Part shown: positions 46,441 to 58,910 of the stretch, one piece after another
How positions within the stretch are numbered: position 1 is the stretch's first letter
Layout: every line of letters starts with the position of its first letter
NCBI RefSeq assembly: GCF_047675955.1
Contig: NC_132910.1
Coordinates: forward strand, 111,335,143 to 111,399,142
Source of the DNA: Chlorocebus sabaeus
Taxonomy: Eukaryota > Chordata > Mammalia > Primates > Cercopithecidae
Reading direction: 5' to 3'
DNA length: 64,000 nt
The notes under the pieces: generated by a model
Databases searched by the model: none
Seen by the model: only the letters and a program-made list of their open reading frames with translations
What the model was told of the DNA's origin: nothing
Translations under genes and position numbers: made by a program

Positions 46441-49020
46441 TTTTATCATCTGAATCTGTGTTGAAACTTCTGCTTGTCCCTTGTGAGGTGAGTGAAGGAG
46501 AAAATTTTCCTGTCTCAGTTGTGGGTATGTACAATCATGTTAGTCGATTTACTGTTGCAAGTATAGTACTTGTGTCCTCAGTTAACACTGAGGAAGTCAA
46601 AGGAGGCAAAACTATTTTAAATCTCTTTATTTGCCTCAAACAATTGCAACTAATAGTCTTATTTTTATGGCGGTAAAGTAGGTAAAAGAGATTTAGTGTC
46701 TAACCAAAAATCAATGTTACTGCCCCAATGTAGTTAGGGGCAGAAGCCTCCAGGGTCTCCTAATAGAATTTGTCAATGAATATTCTTTCATGAATAAGCC
46801 ATTTGATATGAAAAGGCATCACCTGTGCTTTCATAAGTTTTGTTGTTGATTTTATTCAATTGTTCTATCGAAAAAAGAATACAAAGGAAAGTATTTTATA
46901 CATGTATAAAGTGACTAAGGAGATTTTGCTGGTAACAAATCTTCCTTCACAAAGTTTATTTATTTAGAGAATCAGAATTCATTATCTAAGCCTACACCTT
47001 TTTATGATCAACACTTATATATATACAGAAAATAGGACAAACTCTTCTAGCTCATGACTTACCGGAGGGAGGAAATACAATAACACAATTGAGATGAAGT
47101 ACTAGAATAGAATGTTTTTTATGTATGTGTTGGTAGTTTGGGCTACAAATGACACAGTCTATCATAAATAAGACAGTACAATTCATTGAGAAATAGCCAA
47201 TAAAAGTTGCATATCACTTCATGGAAGGCTATCGTGAAATCTTGAGTGATTCCGTAACAGAGAACACAGTGCAAAACGTGGTTTGAATATTGGGAAAGCT
47301 TAAAAACCCCGCCTTCCTAAAGTAGATTATCTCATAGAAATAAAAAGACGTCAACCTCTCCATAACCCTGAACATGAAATGAGAAATCTTACTAAAAACA
47401 GCTGCAGCTGCTTTTTCAAGAGAAGAAGAGGTGATGATGTGGTAACAGATGCTCTGCTTCTCCCTCAGTGACAAACCATATTGGTGATTTCAAATAGGGC
47501 TGGCATCTCAAAGAAAGCAATTAAGTTCTTTCTGAGTGATGGTGGTAAAGAAACCAAAGTAATTAGGACAGATTAAACCAAAGAAAGATAAACATCTTCC
47601 CCAAACAGAGGTTGAAGTTACATGACCACAATTAGTTTGGCAGGAAAGAAGAAGTCATGAGTATGGTCATGGACAGCAAATATATGTTTATTTCATATAA
47701 AATGGTTATTAAAAGTATTTAAGATGGCATATGCAGTCACATCAAGAAAATATTTTTGGTTAGAGTATTTGCTGATGTTCTTTTATAATAGTTAAACAGT
47801 ATATGGGCATGTTTTAAAGCTACTGTTTTATAGAATTTAAAAAAAATTATACTATCTGTATATACGTACAACAGACTCAGAGATATTTTCTTAGTTTGAA
47901 ATCTGTTTTCTGATATTGCAGACATATTATCTAGTTGAACTGTAGAAAGCCACGTTTTTCACACATTTGCCTGTTTCTGCATTCCTGCTGGTCTGCTATT
48001 GTGACTTGGACTAACAGCATCCAGAATAAAATTTGTTGGTGACATATACATCCAGAGACAATAATGTGTGTGTGTACATATTAAATTCCTTAAAATCATT
48101 AAAATTACTTAGTTCAGGCAATATAGCCATTTATTACACCAAAAAAGTTACTCAGTCATAGAATTTTTTTACTCTTCTTAAAAACCAAAATTAAAGGTGC
48201 AAATGATTCTATGGGTCTTAAACTAGAATATTGAGGAGTTTAAAAAATATATATATGAGCTACTGCCAAATGTGCAGATTAAGAGACTGGCCTTCTTACT
48301 TCAACAGAGATAAAATTTTCAGTTACATTTTATCATGGCCAGCTTCAGATTGATATGAATAATTTGTACCTGTCAGAGAAGAGCAGACCCTTCTCTGACA
48401 GTTTGCCCCTCCTCCATTACCACTTGCATGGGCCATTCTTCCTGATGGTACTGAAGATGCTAGACAATACTGATGTAACCCAAAAATATAAGAGTTAAGC
48501 TTGAAACAATTTAGAAAAGCTAAACTAATAATCAAGGGACATAAACAATGATCACTGCTACTATCTCTTCCCACTCCCCTCTGTCACACACATTTTACAT
48601 GCCTGGGCCCTTTGAATCCTAATGGAATAGAACAAGATTGAGACACATCTACATTACTGTGCAATACAGATAATGCCCATATCCAACGCTGAGTCTCTGA
48701 AACTGCATTTGAATTCATATACGTTCTAACGCTTCACTATGTCCTCCAGTTCTGTCCTGTTCCATCTCATGCCAACATCACTGCAACCCACAAAACAGTA
48801 GATGCTAAAGGCAAGATTTCAAATGCTGTCTTTTAGAGACCACTTAAGTTTTCTTTTCATGACTCACTATTTATAGCACATAACAATATTGACACTAAAT
48901 ATTCCAAATACATCTGTTTTTCTTTTCTCTCTTTCAGAGCATTAAATTGAAGCCAAGGGAATAAAATAAGAAACTCCAGGGAACAACAAGAGGAACTGAA
49001 ATTGCAGGGTCATTAGAAGG
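46441..49020. other. AT-rich stretch with one strong hairpin
   Basis: Unique-looking sequence without recognisable gene. The only notable structure is the perfect inverted repeat at 48370-48401. Frames of 60-98 codons lack any recognisable product. Confidence 0.5.
48370..48401. other. Perfect 12-bp hairpin, 8-nt loop
   Basis: Arms CTGTCAGAGAAG (48370-48381) and CTTCTCTGACAG (48390-48401) are exact reverse complements around the loop AGCAGACC. They lie in sequence I cannot assign to any repeat. There is no T run after the arm on either strand, so it is not a simple pol III terminator structure. Confidence 0.9.
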
Positions 49021-49027
49021 CATCTTT

Positions 49028-49051
49028 TTATTATTATTATTATTATTATTA
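49028..49051 (+). repeat. TTA trinucleotide run in L1 tail
   Basis: About eight TTA units at the L1 3' end, read from the T-rich strand. Likely variable in length. Confidence 0.85.
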
Positions 49052-49259
49052 TACTTTAAGTTCTAGGGTACATGTACACAACGTGAAGGTTTGTTACATA
49101 TGTATACATGTGCCATGTTGGTGTGCTGCACCCATTAACTCGTCATTTACATCAGGTATATCTCCTAATGCTATCCCTCCTCCCTCCACCTGCTCCACGA
49201 CAGGCCCCAGTATTTGATGTTCCCCTTCCTGTGTCCAAGTGTTCTCATTGTTCAATTCC

Positions 49260-51950
49260 CACCTATGAGTGAGAACATGCAGTGTTTGGTTTTTTTCCTT
49301 GCAATAACTTGCTGAGAATGAAGGTTTCCAGCTTCATCCATGTCCCTACAAAGCACATGAACTCATCCTTTTTTGTGGCTGCATAGTATTCCATGGTGTA
49401 TATGTGCCACATTTTCTTAATCCAGTCTATCATTGATGGACCTTTTGGTTGGTTCCTAGTCTTTGCTATTGTGAATAGTGCCTCAAGAGACATACGTGTG
49501 CATGTGTCTTTATAGCAGCATGATTCATAATCCTTTGGGTATATACCCAGTAATGGGATGGCTGGGTCAAATGGTATTTCTAGTTCTAGATCCTTGAGGA
49601 ATTGCCACAGTGTCTTCCACAATGGCTGAACTAGTTTACCATCCCACCAGCAGTGTAAAAGTGTTCGTATTTCTCCACATCCTCTCCAGCACCTGTTGTT
49701 TCCTGACTTTTTAAAGATCATCCTGCTAACTGGTGTGAGATGGTATCTCATTGTGGTTTTGATTTGGATTTATCTGATGGCTAGTGATGATGAGCATTTT
49801 TTCATGTGTCTATTGGCTGCATAAATGTCTTCTTTTGAGAAGTGTCTGTTCATGTCCTTCACCCACTTTTTGATGGGTTTGTTTGTTTTTTTCCTTGTAA
49901 ATTTGTTTGAGTTCTTTGTAGATTCTGGATATTAGCCCTTTGTCAGATGAGCAGATTGAAAAAATTTTCTCCCATTCTGTAGATTGCTGGTTCACTCTGA
50001 TGGTAGTTTCTTTTGCTGTGCAGAAGTTCTTTAGTTTAATTAGATACCATTTGTCAATTTTGGCTTTTGTTTCCATTGCTTTTGGTGTTTTAGAAATGAA
50101 GTCCTTGCCCATGCCTATGTCCTGAATGGTATTGCCTAGGTTTTCTCCTAGAGTTTTTTATGGTTTTAGGTGTAACATTTAAGTCTTTAATCCATCTCGA
50201 GTTAATTTTTGTATAAGGTGTAAGGAAGGGATCCGGTTTCAGCTTTCTACATATGGCTAACCAGTTTTCCCAGCACTATTTATTAAACAGGGAATCGTTT
50301 CCCCATTTCTTGTTTTTGTCAGGTTTGTCAAAGATCAGATGGTTGTAGATGTGTGGTAGTATTTCTGAGGGCTCTGTTCTGTTCCATTGGTCTATATCTC
50401 TGTTTTGGTACCAGTAGCATACTGTTTTGGTTACTGTAGCCTTGCAGTATAGTTTGAAGTCAGATAGTGTGATGCCTCTTTGTTCTTTTTCTTAGGATTG
50501 ACTTGGCAATGTGGTCTGTTTTTTTGGTTCCATATGAACTTTAAAGTAGTTTTTTTCCAATTCTGTTAAGAAAGTCATTGGTAGTTTGATTGGGGATGGC
50601 ATTGAATCTATAAATTACCTTGGGCAGTATGGCCATTTTCATGATATTGATTCTTCCTATCATGAGCATGGTATGTTCTTCCATTTGTTTGTGTCCTCTT
50701 TTATTTCATTGAGCAGTGGTTTGTGGTTCTCCTTGAAGAGGTCCTTCACATCCCTTGTAAGTTGGATTGCTAGGTATTTTATTCTCTTTGAAGCAGTTGT
50801 GAATGGGAGTTCACTCATGATTTTGCTCTCTGTTATTGGTGTATAAGAATGCTTGTGATTTTTGCACATTGATTTTGTATCCTGAGACTCTGCTGAAGTT
50901 GCTTATCAGCTTAAGGAGATTTGGGGCTGAGACGATGGGGTTTTCTAAATATACAATCATGTCATCTGCAAACAGGGACAATTTGACTTCTTTTCCTAGT
51001 TGAATACCTTTTATTTCTTTCTCTTGCCTGATTGTCCTAGCCAGAACTTCCAACACTATGTTGAATAGTAGTGGTGAGAGAGGGCATCCTTGTCTTGTGC
51101 CAGTTTTCAAAGGCAATGCTTCCAGTTTTTGCCCTTTCAGTATTATATTGGCTGTGGGTTTGTCATAAATAGCTCTTATTATTTTGAGATACATCCCATC
51201 AATACATAATTTATTAAAAGTTTTAGCATGAAGGGCTGTTGAATTTTGTCAAAGGCCTTTTCTGCATCTATTGAGATAATCATGTGGTTTTTGTCTTTGT
51301 TTCTGTTTGTATACTGGATTACGTTTATTGATTTGCATATGTTGAACAACCCTTGAATCCCAGGAATGAAGCCCACCTGATCATGGTGGATAAGCTTTTT
51401 GATGTGCTGCTGGATTCGGTTTGCCAGTATTTTATTAAGGATTTTTGCATCGATATTCATCAGGGATATTGGTCTGAAATTCTCTTTTACTGTTGTGTCT
51501 CTGCCAGACTTTGGTATCAGGATGATGCTGGCCTCATAAAATGAGTTAGGGGGGATTTCCTCTTTTTTCTATTGATTGGAATAGTTTCAGAAGGAATGGT
51601 ACCAGTTCCTCCTTGTACCTCTAGTAGAATTCGACTGTGAATCCGTCTGGTCCTGGAATTTTTTGGTTGGTATACTATTAATTATTGCCTCAATTTCAGA
51701 GCCTGTTGTTGATCTATTCAGGGATTTCACTTCTTTCTGGTTTAGTCTTGGGAGGGTGTATGTGTCCAGAAATTTATCCATTTCTTCTAGATTTTCCAGT
51801 TTGTTTGCATAGAGGTATTTATAGTATTCTCTGATGGTAGTTTGTATTTCTGTGGGATCAGTGGTGATAACCCCTTTATCATTTTTTATTGCAACTATTT
51901 GATTCTTCCCTCTTTCCTTCTTTATTAGTCTTGCTAGGGGTCTATCCATT
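49260..51950 (-). pseudogene. LINE-1 ORF2 remnant with several frameshifts
   Basis: From right to left it carries ORF2p pieces at 51949-51587 (region before the reverse transcriptase core), 51460-51179 ('NRIQQHIKKLIHHDQVGFIP'), 51194-50811 (RT core with GCPLSPLLF and the FADD active-site motif), 50869-50660, 50112-49810 and 49751-49263 (C-terminal part with CWRGCGEIRTLLHCWWD). Breaks between pieces are frameshifts and small deletions, for example around 50490, where several bases are missing from the 'gcctccagctttgttc' part. The C-terminus is also altered ('NTACSHS' rather than SLIGGN). Not functional. Confidence 0.93.
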
Positions 51951-52500
51951 TTTAAGAATAACCGTGTAGCAGAGAATGAGGACTCATATCAAAGTCTGAT
52001 TTGCTCACTCTTGGATTTTATGTAACTAAAATTTTTAGTATACTCAAATATTGTCATCAATATATTAATGTTCATATTTACATTTTCATCATGATGCAGA
52101 AGACAAAAACACTAAAGAGACTATTTGCTAATGCTGAAAATCTTTAGTATTAGATGAGGGTTATATTATACATAAAGTAAAAATAATACAAGCTAAGTAT
52201 AACTGAAATGTCCTTTTAAGACCTGGGTTTTGTTTTAACCTAAAAATCAAATACAAATGTCATATGAATTCAGTGTGTAACTATGACAAAAAATATTTTG
52301 AGTTTAGGAAAATAAGCACATTGAGTGCTGTAGTATCTGGAATTTCAAGAGGTGTATATAATACTTTATGAGAAAGAGTTCTTTAAAGTCAAAAGAAGGG
52401 AAAATAATAATAATTTGAAGCTCAATAAATGAATTCAAATCCATCTGACACCTTCAATGTTTTTAACATCAGCAATTTCACTTATAAATTGTTTGCTATG
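51951..52500. other. AT-rich stretch, nothing recognised
   Basis: Unique-looking sequence without gene or clear repeat. Confidence 0.5.
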
Positions 52501-52502
52501 AC

Positions 52503-52540
52503 TTATATATATATATATGTAAATATATACATATATTTTT
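52503..52540. repeat. TA-rich tract at the Alu tail
   Basis: Alternating TA units with interruptions ('tatatatatatatatgtaaa'), joined directly to the T end of the following Alu. Confidence 0.8.
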
Positions 52541-52824
52541 TGAGGGGCAGAGGCTCGCTTTGTCATCCAGGCTAAAGTGCGGTGGCACTGTCTGGGGTCA
52601 CCATAACCTCTGCATCCTGGGTTCAAGCAATTCTTGTGCCTCAGCCTACTGAAAGGCTTTGACTACAGGTGCACACCACTACAGCTGGCTAATTTTTGTA
52701 TTTTTAGTAGATATGGGGTTTCTCCATATTACTCAAACTGGTCTCGAACTCCAGTCCTCAAGTGATCCACTCGCCCTGGCCTCCCAAAGTGCAGGATTAC
52801 AGGCGTGAGCTACTGTGCCCAGCC
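52541..52824 (-). mobile_element. Old Alu (AluJ-like)
   Basis: Minus-strand dimeric Alu from 'tgaggggcagaggctcgctt' to 'gagctactgtgcccagcc'. It has many substitutions spread over both arms ('ggctaaagtgcggtggcact', 'ccatattactcaaactggtc'), more than any other full Alu here, which fits AluJ. It is bordered by a TA-rich tract, and no target duplication can be read. Confidence 0.88.
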
Positions 52825-55280
52825 TATAAAATATGTCTTCTATCCCTAAAACTTTGGATCCCAGATGTGACGGCATAAGAATATGGCAGCAGTTCCATGT
52901 GAGACTGATGAAGTAATATATTATGAAAATACATTGAGAAATATCAAATGCTGATTTTAATACAAAGACATGATTATTTTATAATCTAACTGACGCCTAA
53001 TATAACTAAGTAAAATGATATTAAATTTACATGCTATGTAAGGATATAGGCAGAATTTACTGCCTCAGGGTTTGCATCAGCTATTTTAAGATATTTGAAC
53101 ATTGATTAAAAATGTAAAACACAAAAATCCAAATGAGCACTTGGTATTCAATGTAGACAGGAAGATAATCAAGCTGGTTTATTTTTTCAACATTTGGAAT
53201 GATTGGAAGACACATGATGAGGGTAGTGGATAATTTGGAAGATATTAAGAGGATGAAAGTATTAGTTTTGATACACAGTTTAATTCATATTTATTAGAAT
53301 AGAGTGGTGTGAAAAGAAATTAGTATATAGAAATATGTGTCTGCCCCTTTATAAATCTGTCCTCAGAGTATTAGAACTGGATGAGAGTGGTCTGAAGTTA
53401 CAATGAAGATAATTTTAACAAGATGAAAGCTTCACTAAAAGAGGAAAATTTATAAATGATCAAGCACATTCACAAATTTACAGAGTTTGGAAAACAAAAA
53501 CGGTTTTGGTCCTCTTAATAGCAGAAGTGATTTTCAATTCACATCAAGTACCAACACATAATATCTCATATGGTTTATCACAACCCTCTATAAAAATACT
53601 TCTGTAGATAAACACAGATATATCAAATTTGACATCAGCCCTCTAAACTTAATTAATAGAACACCATGAACCAAATTCTAGAGGAATTTGCCACTAATTG
53701 TCCAACCATGTAAGTGGATTGCAAACCATAATATTGACTAACCATATTCTTTTTCCTGAATTGGAAGTGAATTGATATCCCCTGAAAAGGTAGGAACTTT
53801 GTCAAACCTCACCATATTCCTTTCACTCAAGGACACAGTGACTGCAATAAGCAGGAAATAATTTAAACAAACCAGGCACCACTGCCCAGTTCTAATTTTC
53901 TGAGCTTGCCTGACCCAGAATCATACTTTATCCTCCTTTCACTGCCATCATTTTTCTTATTTTTTAATGTATGAGGGTATCATAACAAACAATGCATATA
54001 GGAAGTAGAACAAAAGGAAATGTGAAAAGCATCCTAAGTTGATTTGCCACCAAGAAGAAAATATTGACACCCTGGGCAACGTCAGGAATAACAATAGCAA
54101 TACATGATAAGTGATGTAACCTTTCACACAATACAGATTCCAAAGCACTGTAGCTGCATTTAAAGCATATCTGATTATCAGAAGAATGAGAACTCTGATC
54201 TCAGTTCCTAAGGTCAGCTGAGAAATCAGTACATGCTAAGCATTACAAATTAAGCCAGGTTCCACATTAATTTAAGCTAGAGGTTTTCAACCATACCAGA
54301 TATAAAGCAAATATATTATTATCCTGAAATAGTATCCATAGAAAATATAACCTATCTATGCACATTAAAAAAATCCTAACTATAGTATAGAGAATGAACA
54401 AATGTAATTATGAAAAATAAAATGTACTTAATATGCAATCTTTGACAAATTTTACCATAGCAGTAGTCTCTAAACTGGGGTAGAAATACACTTGAAAATC
54501 AACAAAGACTTTCTATATATTGTAATGTTTATTGTAGAAAAAGTTAATCTTGGCATCAAATAAAATTAATAAAATGACATCAAAATGTTTAATTATGATC
54601 TATAAAAGATGGTCTCAAAAGCTAGGTACCTGCACAATGAGTGCACTCACAATTGTTAAACAATAATATGTATTTGATCATAATTCTTATAAAAATCTAT
54701 TATTTTAACTATGCTTCATTATTATAAATTAATTTAAAAGAATATGGTAATTTTATTGCTTTTATAACATATGATAAAAAACATGCTATATGTGTATCAT
54801 TTTAGTCTGAATTTAAATGTCTTTGTTAATCCATTTCACATAATGCATTCAATAAAGTTTTTTCCCTTTTTTTTTTTAGTTACTTTCATTATATGTTTAA
54901 AAATACATCAGTATGTTCATTTCTGCAGACTGAAATATGGGGATTTGACCTGTTTTAGGGAAGGTTTCTCTGGAGTGATGATGGAGCTGAGAGGTAAAAG
55001 CTTAATGAAGCAAAGAGGGAAAGGAAAAGGGCACAAAGTTAGCGGCGGTAACATTTGCAAAAGCCCTGTGGTGTTACCTAAATGGGATGTACACAGGAAT
55101 AGAATGCAAAAGCAAAAGCATGATACAGATTTATTAAAAAGAAAATAATTGAAAAACAGAATTTTTAAAAGCATACATACACAACCACACACACATTATT
55201 TTTTTTCCTGGATATTATATGTCAAGAAATCTACCCTAAATTTGAATCTTTAACTCTCTGTGTTTTATGGCCATGCCCCA
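52825..55280. other. AT-rich stretch without recognisable gene
   Basis: Unique-looking sequence. Frames of 125 codons (54771-55148 plus) and 91 codons (54917-55192 minus) overlap on opposite strands. Neither has a recognisable product or exon signals, and both cross low-complexity tracts, so I judge them chance. Confidence 0.5.
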
Positions 55281-55733
55281 TGTCTGTTTGTGTTGCTGTA
55301 AAGGAATTCCTGAGGCTGGGTAATTATAAAGAAAAGGGGTTAATTTGGTTCATGGTTCTGCAGGCTGCACAAGAAGCATGACACTGCCGTCTGCTTCTGG
55401 TGATGAGTTCCGGCTGCTTCCACTCACAGTGGAAGGCGAAGGGAAGCCATCATGTGAAGATCACAAGACAAGAGCGAGAAAGAGAGGAGGAGGTGCCAGG
55501 TTCTCTTCAACAACCCGTTCTTGTCCAAACTAAGGGTAATTACTAAGAGCGGGATTAATTCTAACTAAGCCTGGGATTAATTCACTTAATCCCAGGAGAA
55601 TGGTACCAAGCTATTAATGAGGAATCCACCCTGTGATTCAAACACCTCCCACCATGTCCTATGTCCAAAAGTGGAGATCGAATTTTAACATGTGACTTGG
55701 CAGGACCTAACAAACAATACCTAAACCATAGCA
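55281..55733 (-). mobile_element. MLT1A/MSTD-type solo LTR
   Basis: Plus strand 'tgtctgtttgtgttgctgta', 'cctgaggctgggtaattata', 'tggttctgcaggctgcacaa', 'gcttccactcacagtggaag' and 'acaagacaagagcgagaaag', ending 'acctaaaccatagca'. Reversed, this is a MaLR LTR of the MLT1A/MSTD kind. Flanks 'cccca' (55276-55280) and 'ccaca' (55734-55738) agree at four of five bases. No internal sequence, so it is a solo LTR. The 62-codon frame at 55345-55533 is not a gene. Confidence 0.85.
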
Positions 55734-58550
55734 CCACATATTATATTGTCACTTCACATTTAGCCTATAACTGCTTTCCTTTTTTAAAGGCAAACTGTAG
55801 TGATCGTAATCTTTGAAACATTCAATTTTGGTTATATCTCTTGGTCCTGAAATTTGCAATTACTTTAACTTATTTTGAGAATATTACTTTCCTTCTTACT
55901 GCATTTATTTGCATTGTTTTTGAATAGGCAATCTTTTTGTGTGTTTTGCCATTCTAGTTTTTGGTATTAAAAATATTGATTAGCCTATTAATAGATCTGA
56001 CAGTTTTCAAATGTTATTAGTAGAGTTCAATTTACGTGACCCAAATGTCAGTGCTATATAATAAGTATTTTAAAAGGTATTAGTAAATACTAAGCAGTAA
56101 TAAAAGATGGAATAATCAAAGAAGTTTTATAAAGAAAGTGAAATTTGAGTTGTTTCCCCATCTTACAAAAAAGGAAATAGATTTTTATATTTTTGCAAGT
56201 TATATTTAACACTATGCTGTTAATAAAAATTATCTTCAAAATATTTAGCAAATGGTGCTGAAGATTGCCATTCTCTTACTCTAGTTTTTTTCTTTCTGTC
56301 ACAGAAAATTAAACTTGAAAACAAATACTACAACTGAGAACAACTAAATTGAAAAACAGACATGGTTTCTCTGTACATCTGATATTAGAGAAAAAAATTA
56401 AGTTACTTATTATATGAAAGTCTAATATATAAAGCATACTTTAACTTGGTTAAATTACATTTACTTTATTTTTTTCCTCATCTAGGATGCAATGGAAAAG
56501 ATACATAGAGGATCAAATACATATGATGGTGGAAGTGGAAACCGTTCCTTTGTGCGTCTTTGTTTCCTGAAGGGGTGCTTCTGAAATTCAGTGATCTCAA
56601 CAGGCCACTTGGCGAGAGAGGTCTGTCTGGACACATGAACCCAGAAATACATACCACTTGCTTTCCTTTTTCCCATTTATTTCCAGCTTGGGGTGGCAGA
56701 TATGTCCTCCCCATAACTCAGGCTTACCATCTGAGTCTTATAACTTCTTGCCATTCCAGTCCCATAACCCAGTTTGTTAATGCTTACAGAGTATCATATA
56801 TAGCCCAGGCATTTCTGGTTATATATTTTATTTCGTGCTGCATCATACACCTATTTTCTGAATCAGTGTAGCAGGACTTGCTACCATGTATCACAGACTA
56901 GCACTGGAATCTCTCTTCTGGAAGTGAGAAAACTGAAGTGAAGAGGGACTACAGAATTGATCTAAGGCTAACAGGACTTGCTGTTGAAGTCTAATGCGGA
57001 CCAAAGGTCTCAAACCAGTAATCTTTTTATAATTCCTGCTGTAGCTCATGTAATTCTAACACTTTCTGTAATGCTAATTATTTCATTAGAATTAAATTTA
57101 AAGGTTCTTTAGAAACCTTTCCAAGAGAGGTGAATCCTGTTTTAATAGTGGTAATGATTACTTTGTAACCTTATAGCTACTATGGGATGTTTCCAATGCC
57201 TGTGTCTGATAAAACAAGAATCAAGAACTACTTAAAAATCTCAAAAAAAAAAATCACAATTTTAAAAATGTAGGCTACTATTATCATTAACTAATTAAGT
57301 TCAAGTATAAAAGCCTGTACTAACATAAATGGGAAAACATTAAGCTAAAATACTTTGATTTTATTTGAAACAATCCAGCTTTATACTGCTTATTGATATG
57401 ATTTGGACTAGTGAGTCTGTCATGTCTTATAAAACATAGAAAATAAGAGAAGAAATTATTAGGCTTTTAAAATTTCATATCAGTTATTAAATTATTCCAT
57501 AAAAAGGTCACATCTAGGTTTATATTAAGAAAATGATCTTTCTCAGTCCTTTTTAGTCTAGATCTCCATGTGGTATACTGACAATTTTTGTGATAGTATT
57601 GGTTTACAGAACTGCTTTACCAATTTCCAACGATCTCTATTGCTGGAATCAGCATGCAGAAAACGAAACGTATTTGTCAAAAAGAATAGCAAATCCAAAG
57701 CATACATTACATACTCTGAAAAAAAAAGTATGCGGAAGAGGCATGGCAAGGGAGATAGAAATGAATATCTGTGTGGAGTGCCTTGTGCTGCATAATGGAT
57801 TCTTACAAGCTGTTGCTGAGTGTGTTAAAGGTATCACACATTTGAAACTTGCATAAGAAAGAAAATTACAGCGCAGTCTTCCAGGAAGGAGAAGAATAGG
57901 CTTAACCTCCCACGATTTTCTTTAGACCCTGTTGAAGAGAATTTTTCATCACTTCTATCCTCTAGTATTTTTTCAGTGATACTTTTTTTAACAATATGTT
58001 GAAACACTACCAACAAAAAGATGCCACAGAGCTGATACTGATAGACTAGTTGAAAAGTCCTGCCTTTTCTTAGTCATTGACTGCAAAGTCAGTTTAAATA
58101 ATTTAAATAGTTCCTGCTTCCTGCCACCTCCAGACTCAGGGAGTAGACCGTCAACATTATGTATGCCTCAATACAGCAAGAGAAAACTTATAGAAAATCT
58201 GATTTGTTTTAGCTTTAAATCTTTTATCTCTTTAAATTATGTGACTTTAAGATAATAATTTTGTGTTAATCCATACAGAGAGAATCTTTTAGAAACCAAA
58301 AGGAAGTATGACCGGACCATAGCATCAAGGGAAAGAAAGGTGAAGGTAAGGTCACCCTACAGGCCTGCGAACAAAGTAGATGATGTAGAGCTATTTTAGC
58401 GTGAAGAGAGTTAAGCATTTATGTCAAGTGCAAAGGGAATTTATTTTGAAGAGTTTTATGCAACTGTGTGGAATGTAGGGGTAAAACGTGGGAGAAAAGA
58501 GAACACATAGAGGGTATTTAAATAATTTTAGAAGAAATGGTGGTTATCGT
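55734..58550. other. AT-rich stretch without recognisable gene
   Basis: Unique-looking sequence. The frames at 56478-56871 (up to 103 codons, both strands) and at 57568-57856 overlap one another on both strands with no recognisable product. No splice-site or promoter pattern that I would trust is seen. Confidence 0.5.
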
Positions 58551-58559
58551 GGTGATAGT

Positions 58560-58910
58560 AGAGCTAGTAAAAATGGAAAACATTAGATGTTAGAATGTAT
58601 TTTTAAGAAAGAAACAACCAAGAGTTACTGATATATTGAATATGGGGAGTTCAAGGGAAAGTAAGACTCAAAGTCAACTCCTCAATTTGACAAGCAACCG
58701 ATTGAAAATGGCATTTTTTACTTAGCTGGGAGAGATTAAAGGGGAATGAGATGGGAATGTCAGGAATGGGAATTGATTTTTTGACATGTTAAATTTGAGA
58801 TCACTGTAAGAAATCTGCATGAGCATGCTGAGTAAGAAGTCTAAGGTTTAGAGAAATCAGGTATAAACTTAGGGGTCACTAACCTATAGCATTTAGTGTG
58901 GTCTATATTC
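58560..58910. repeat. Possible old mammalian interspersed repeat
   Basis: 'actgatatattgaatatggg', 'gactcaaagtcaactcctca', 'ttttttgacatgttaaattt' and 'ggggtcactaacctatagca' follow the order of a common old repeat ('ggatgactcc', 'ttggacatgttgagtttgag', 'gggagtcatcagcatatag'). I cannot name the family. The block at 27470-27650 seems to be a different part of the same repeat. Confidence 0.4.

Larger units (their letters stand above)
49021..51950 (-). mobile_element. 5'-truncated LINE-1, about 2.9 kb, minus strand
   Basis: Starts at the left with a TTA-repeat tail (49028-49051) and 'actttaagttctagggtaca', then the 3' UTR, and runs through most of the reverse transcriptase and C-terminal part of ORF2 to about 51950 ('gtctatccattttt'). 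The 5' UTR, ORF1 and the endonuclease part of ORF2 are absent. The 3' UTR reads 'ttaactcgtcatttacatc' without the short duplicated block seen in the younger copies, and its polypurine tract is decayed. Many frameshifts and stops show an older insertion than the 18.4- or 63.5-kb copies. No certain target duplication is found. Confidence 0.95.

Noticed and set aside
54463..54640. Possible hAT element with ends 'cagtagtctctaaactgggg' and 'gatggtctcaaaagct'
   Set aside because: The two ends are in the same rather than inverted orientation, and no internal match to a known family could be made.
54771..55192. Overlapping 125- and 91-codon frames on opposite strands
   Set aside because: No homology recognised. 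They cross low-complexity T and CA tracts, and opposite-strand overlap suggests chance.
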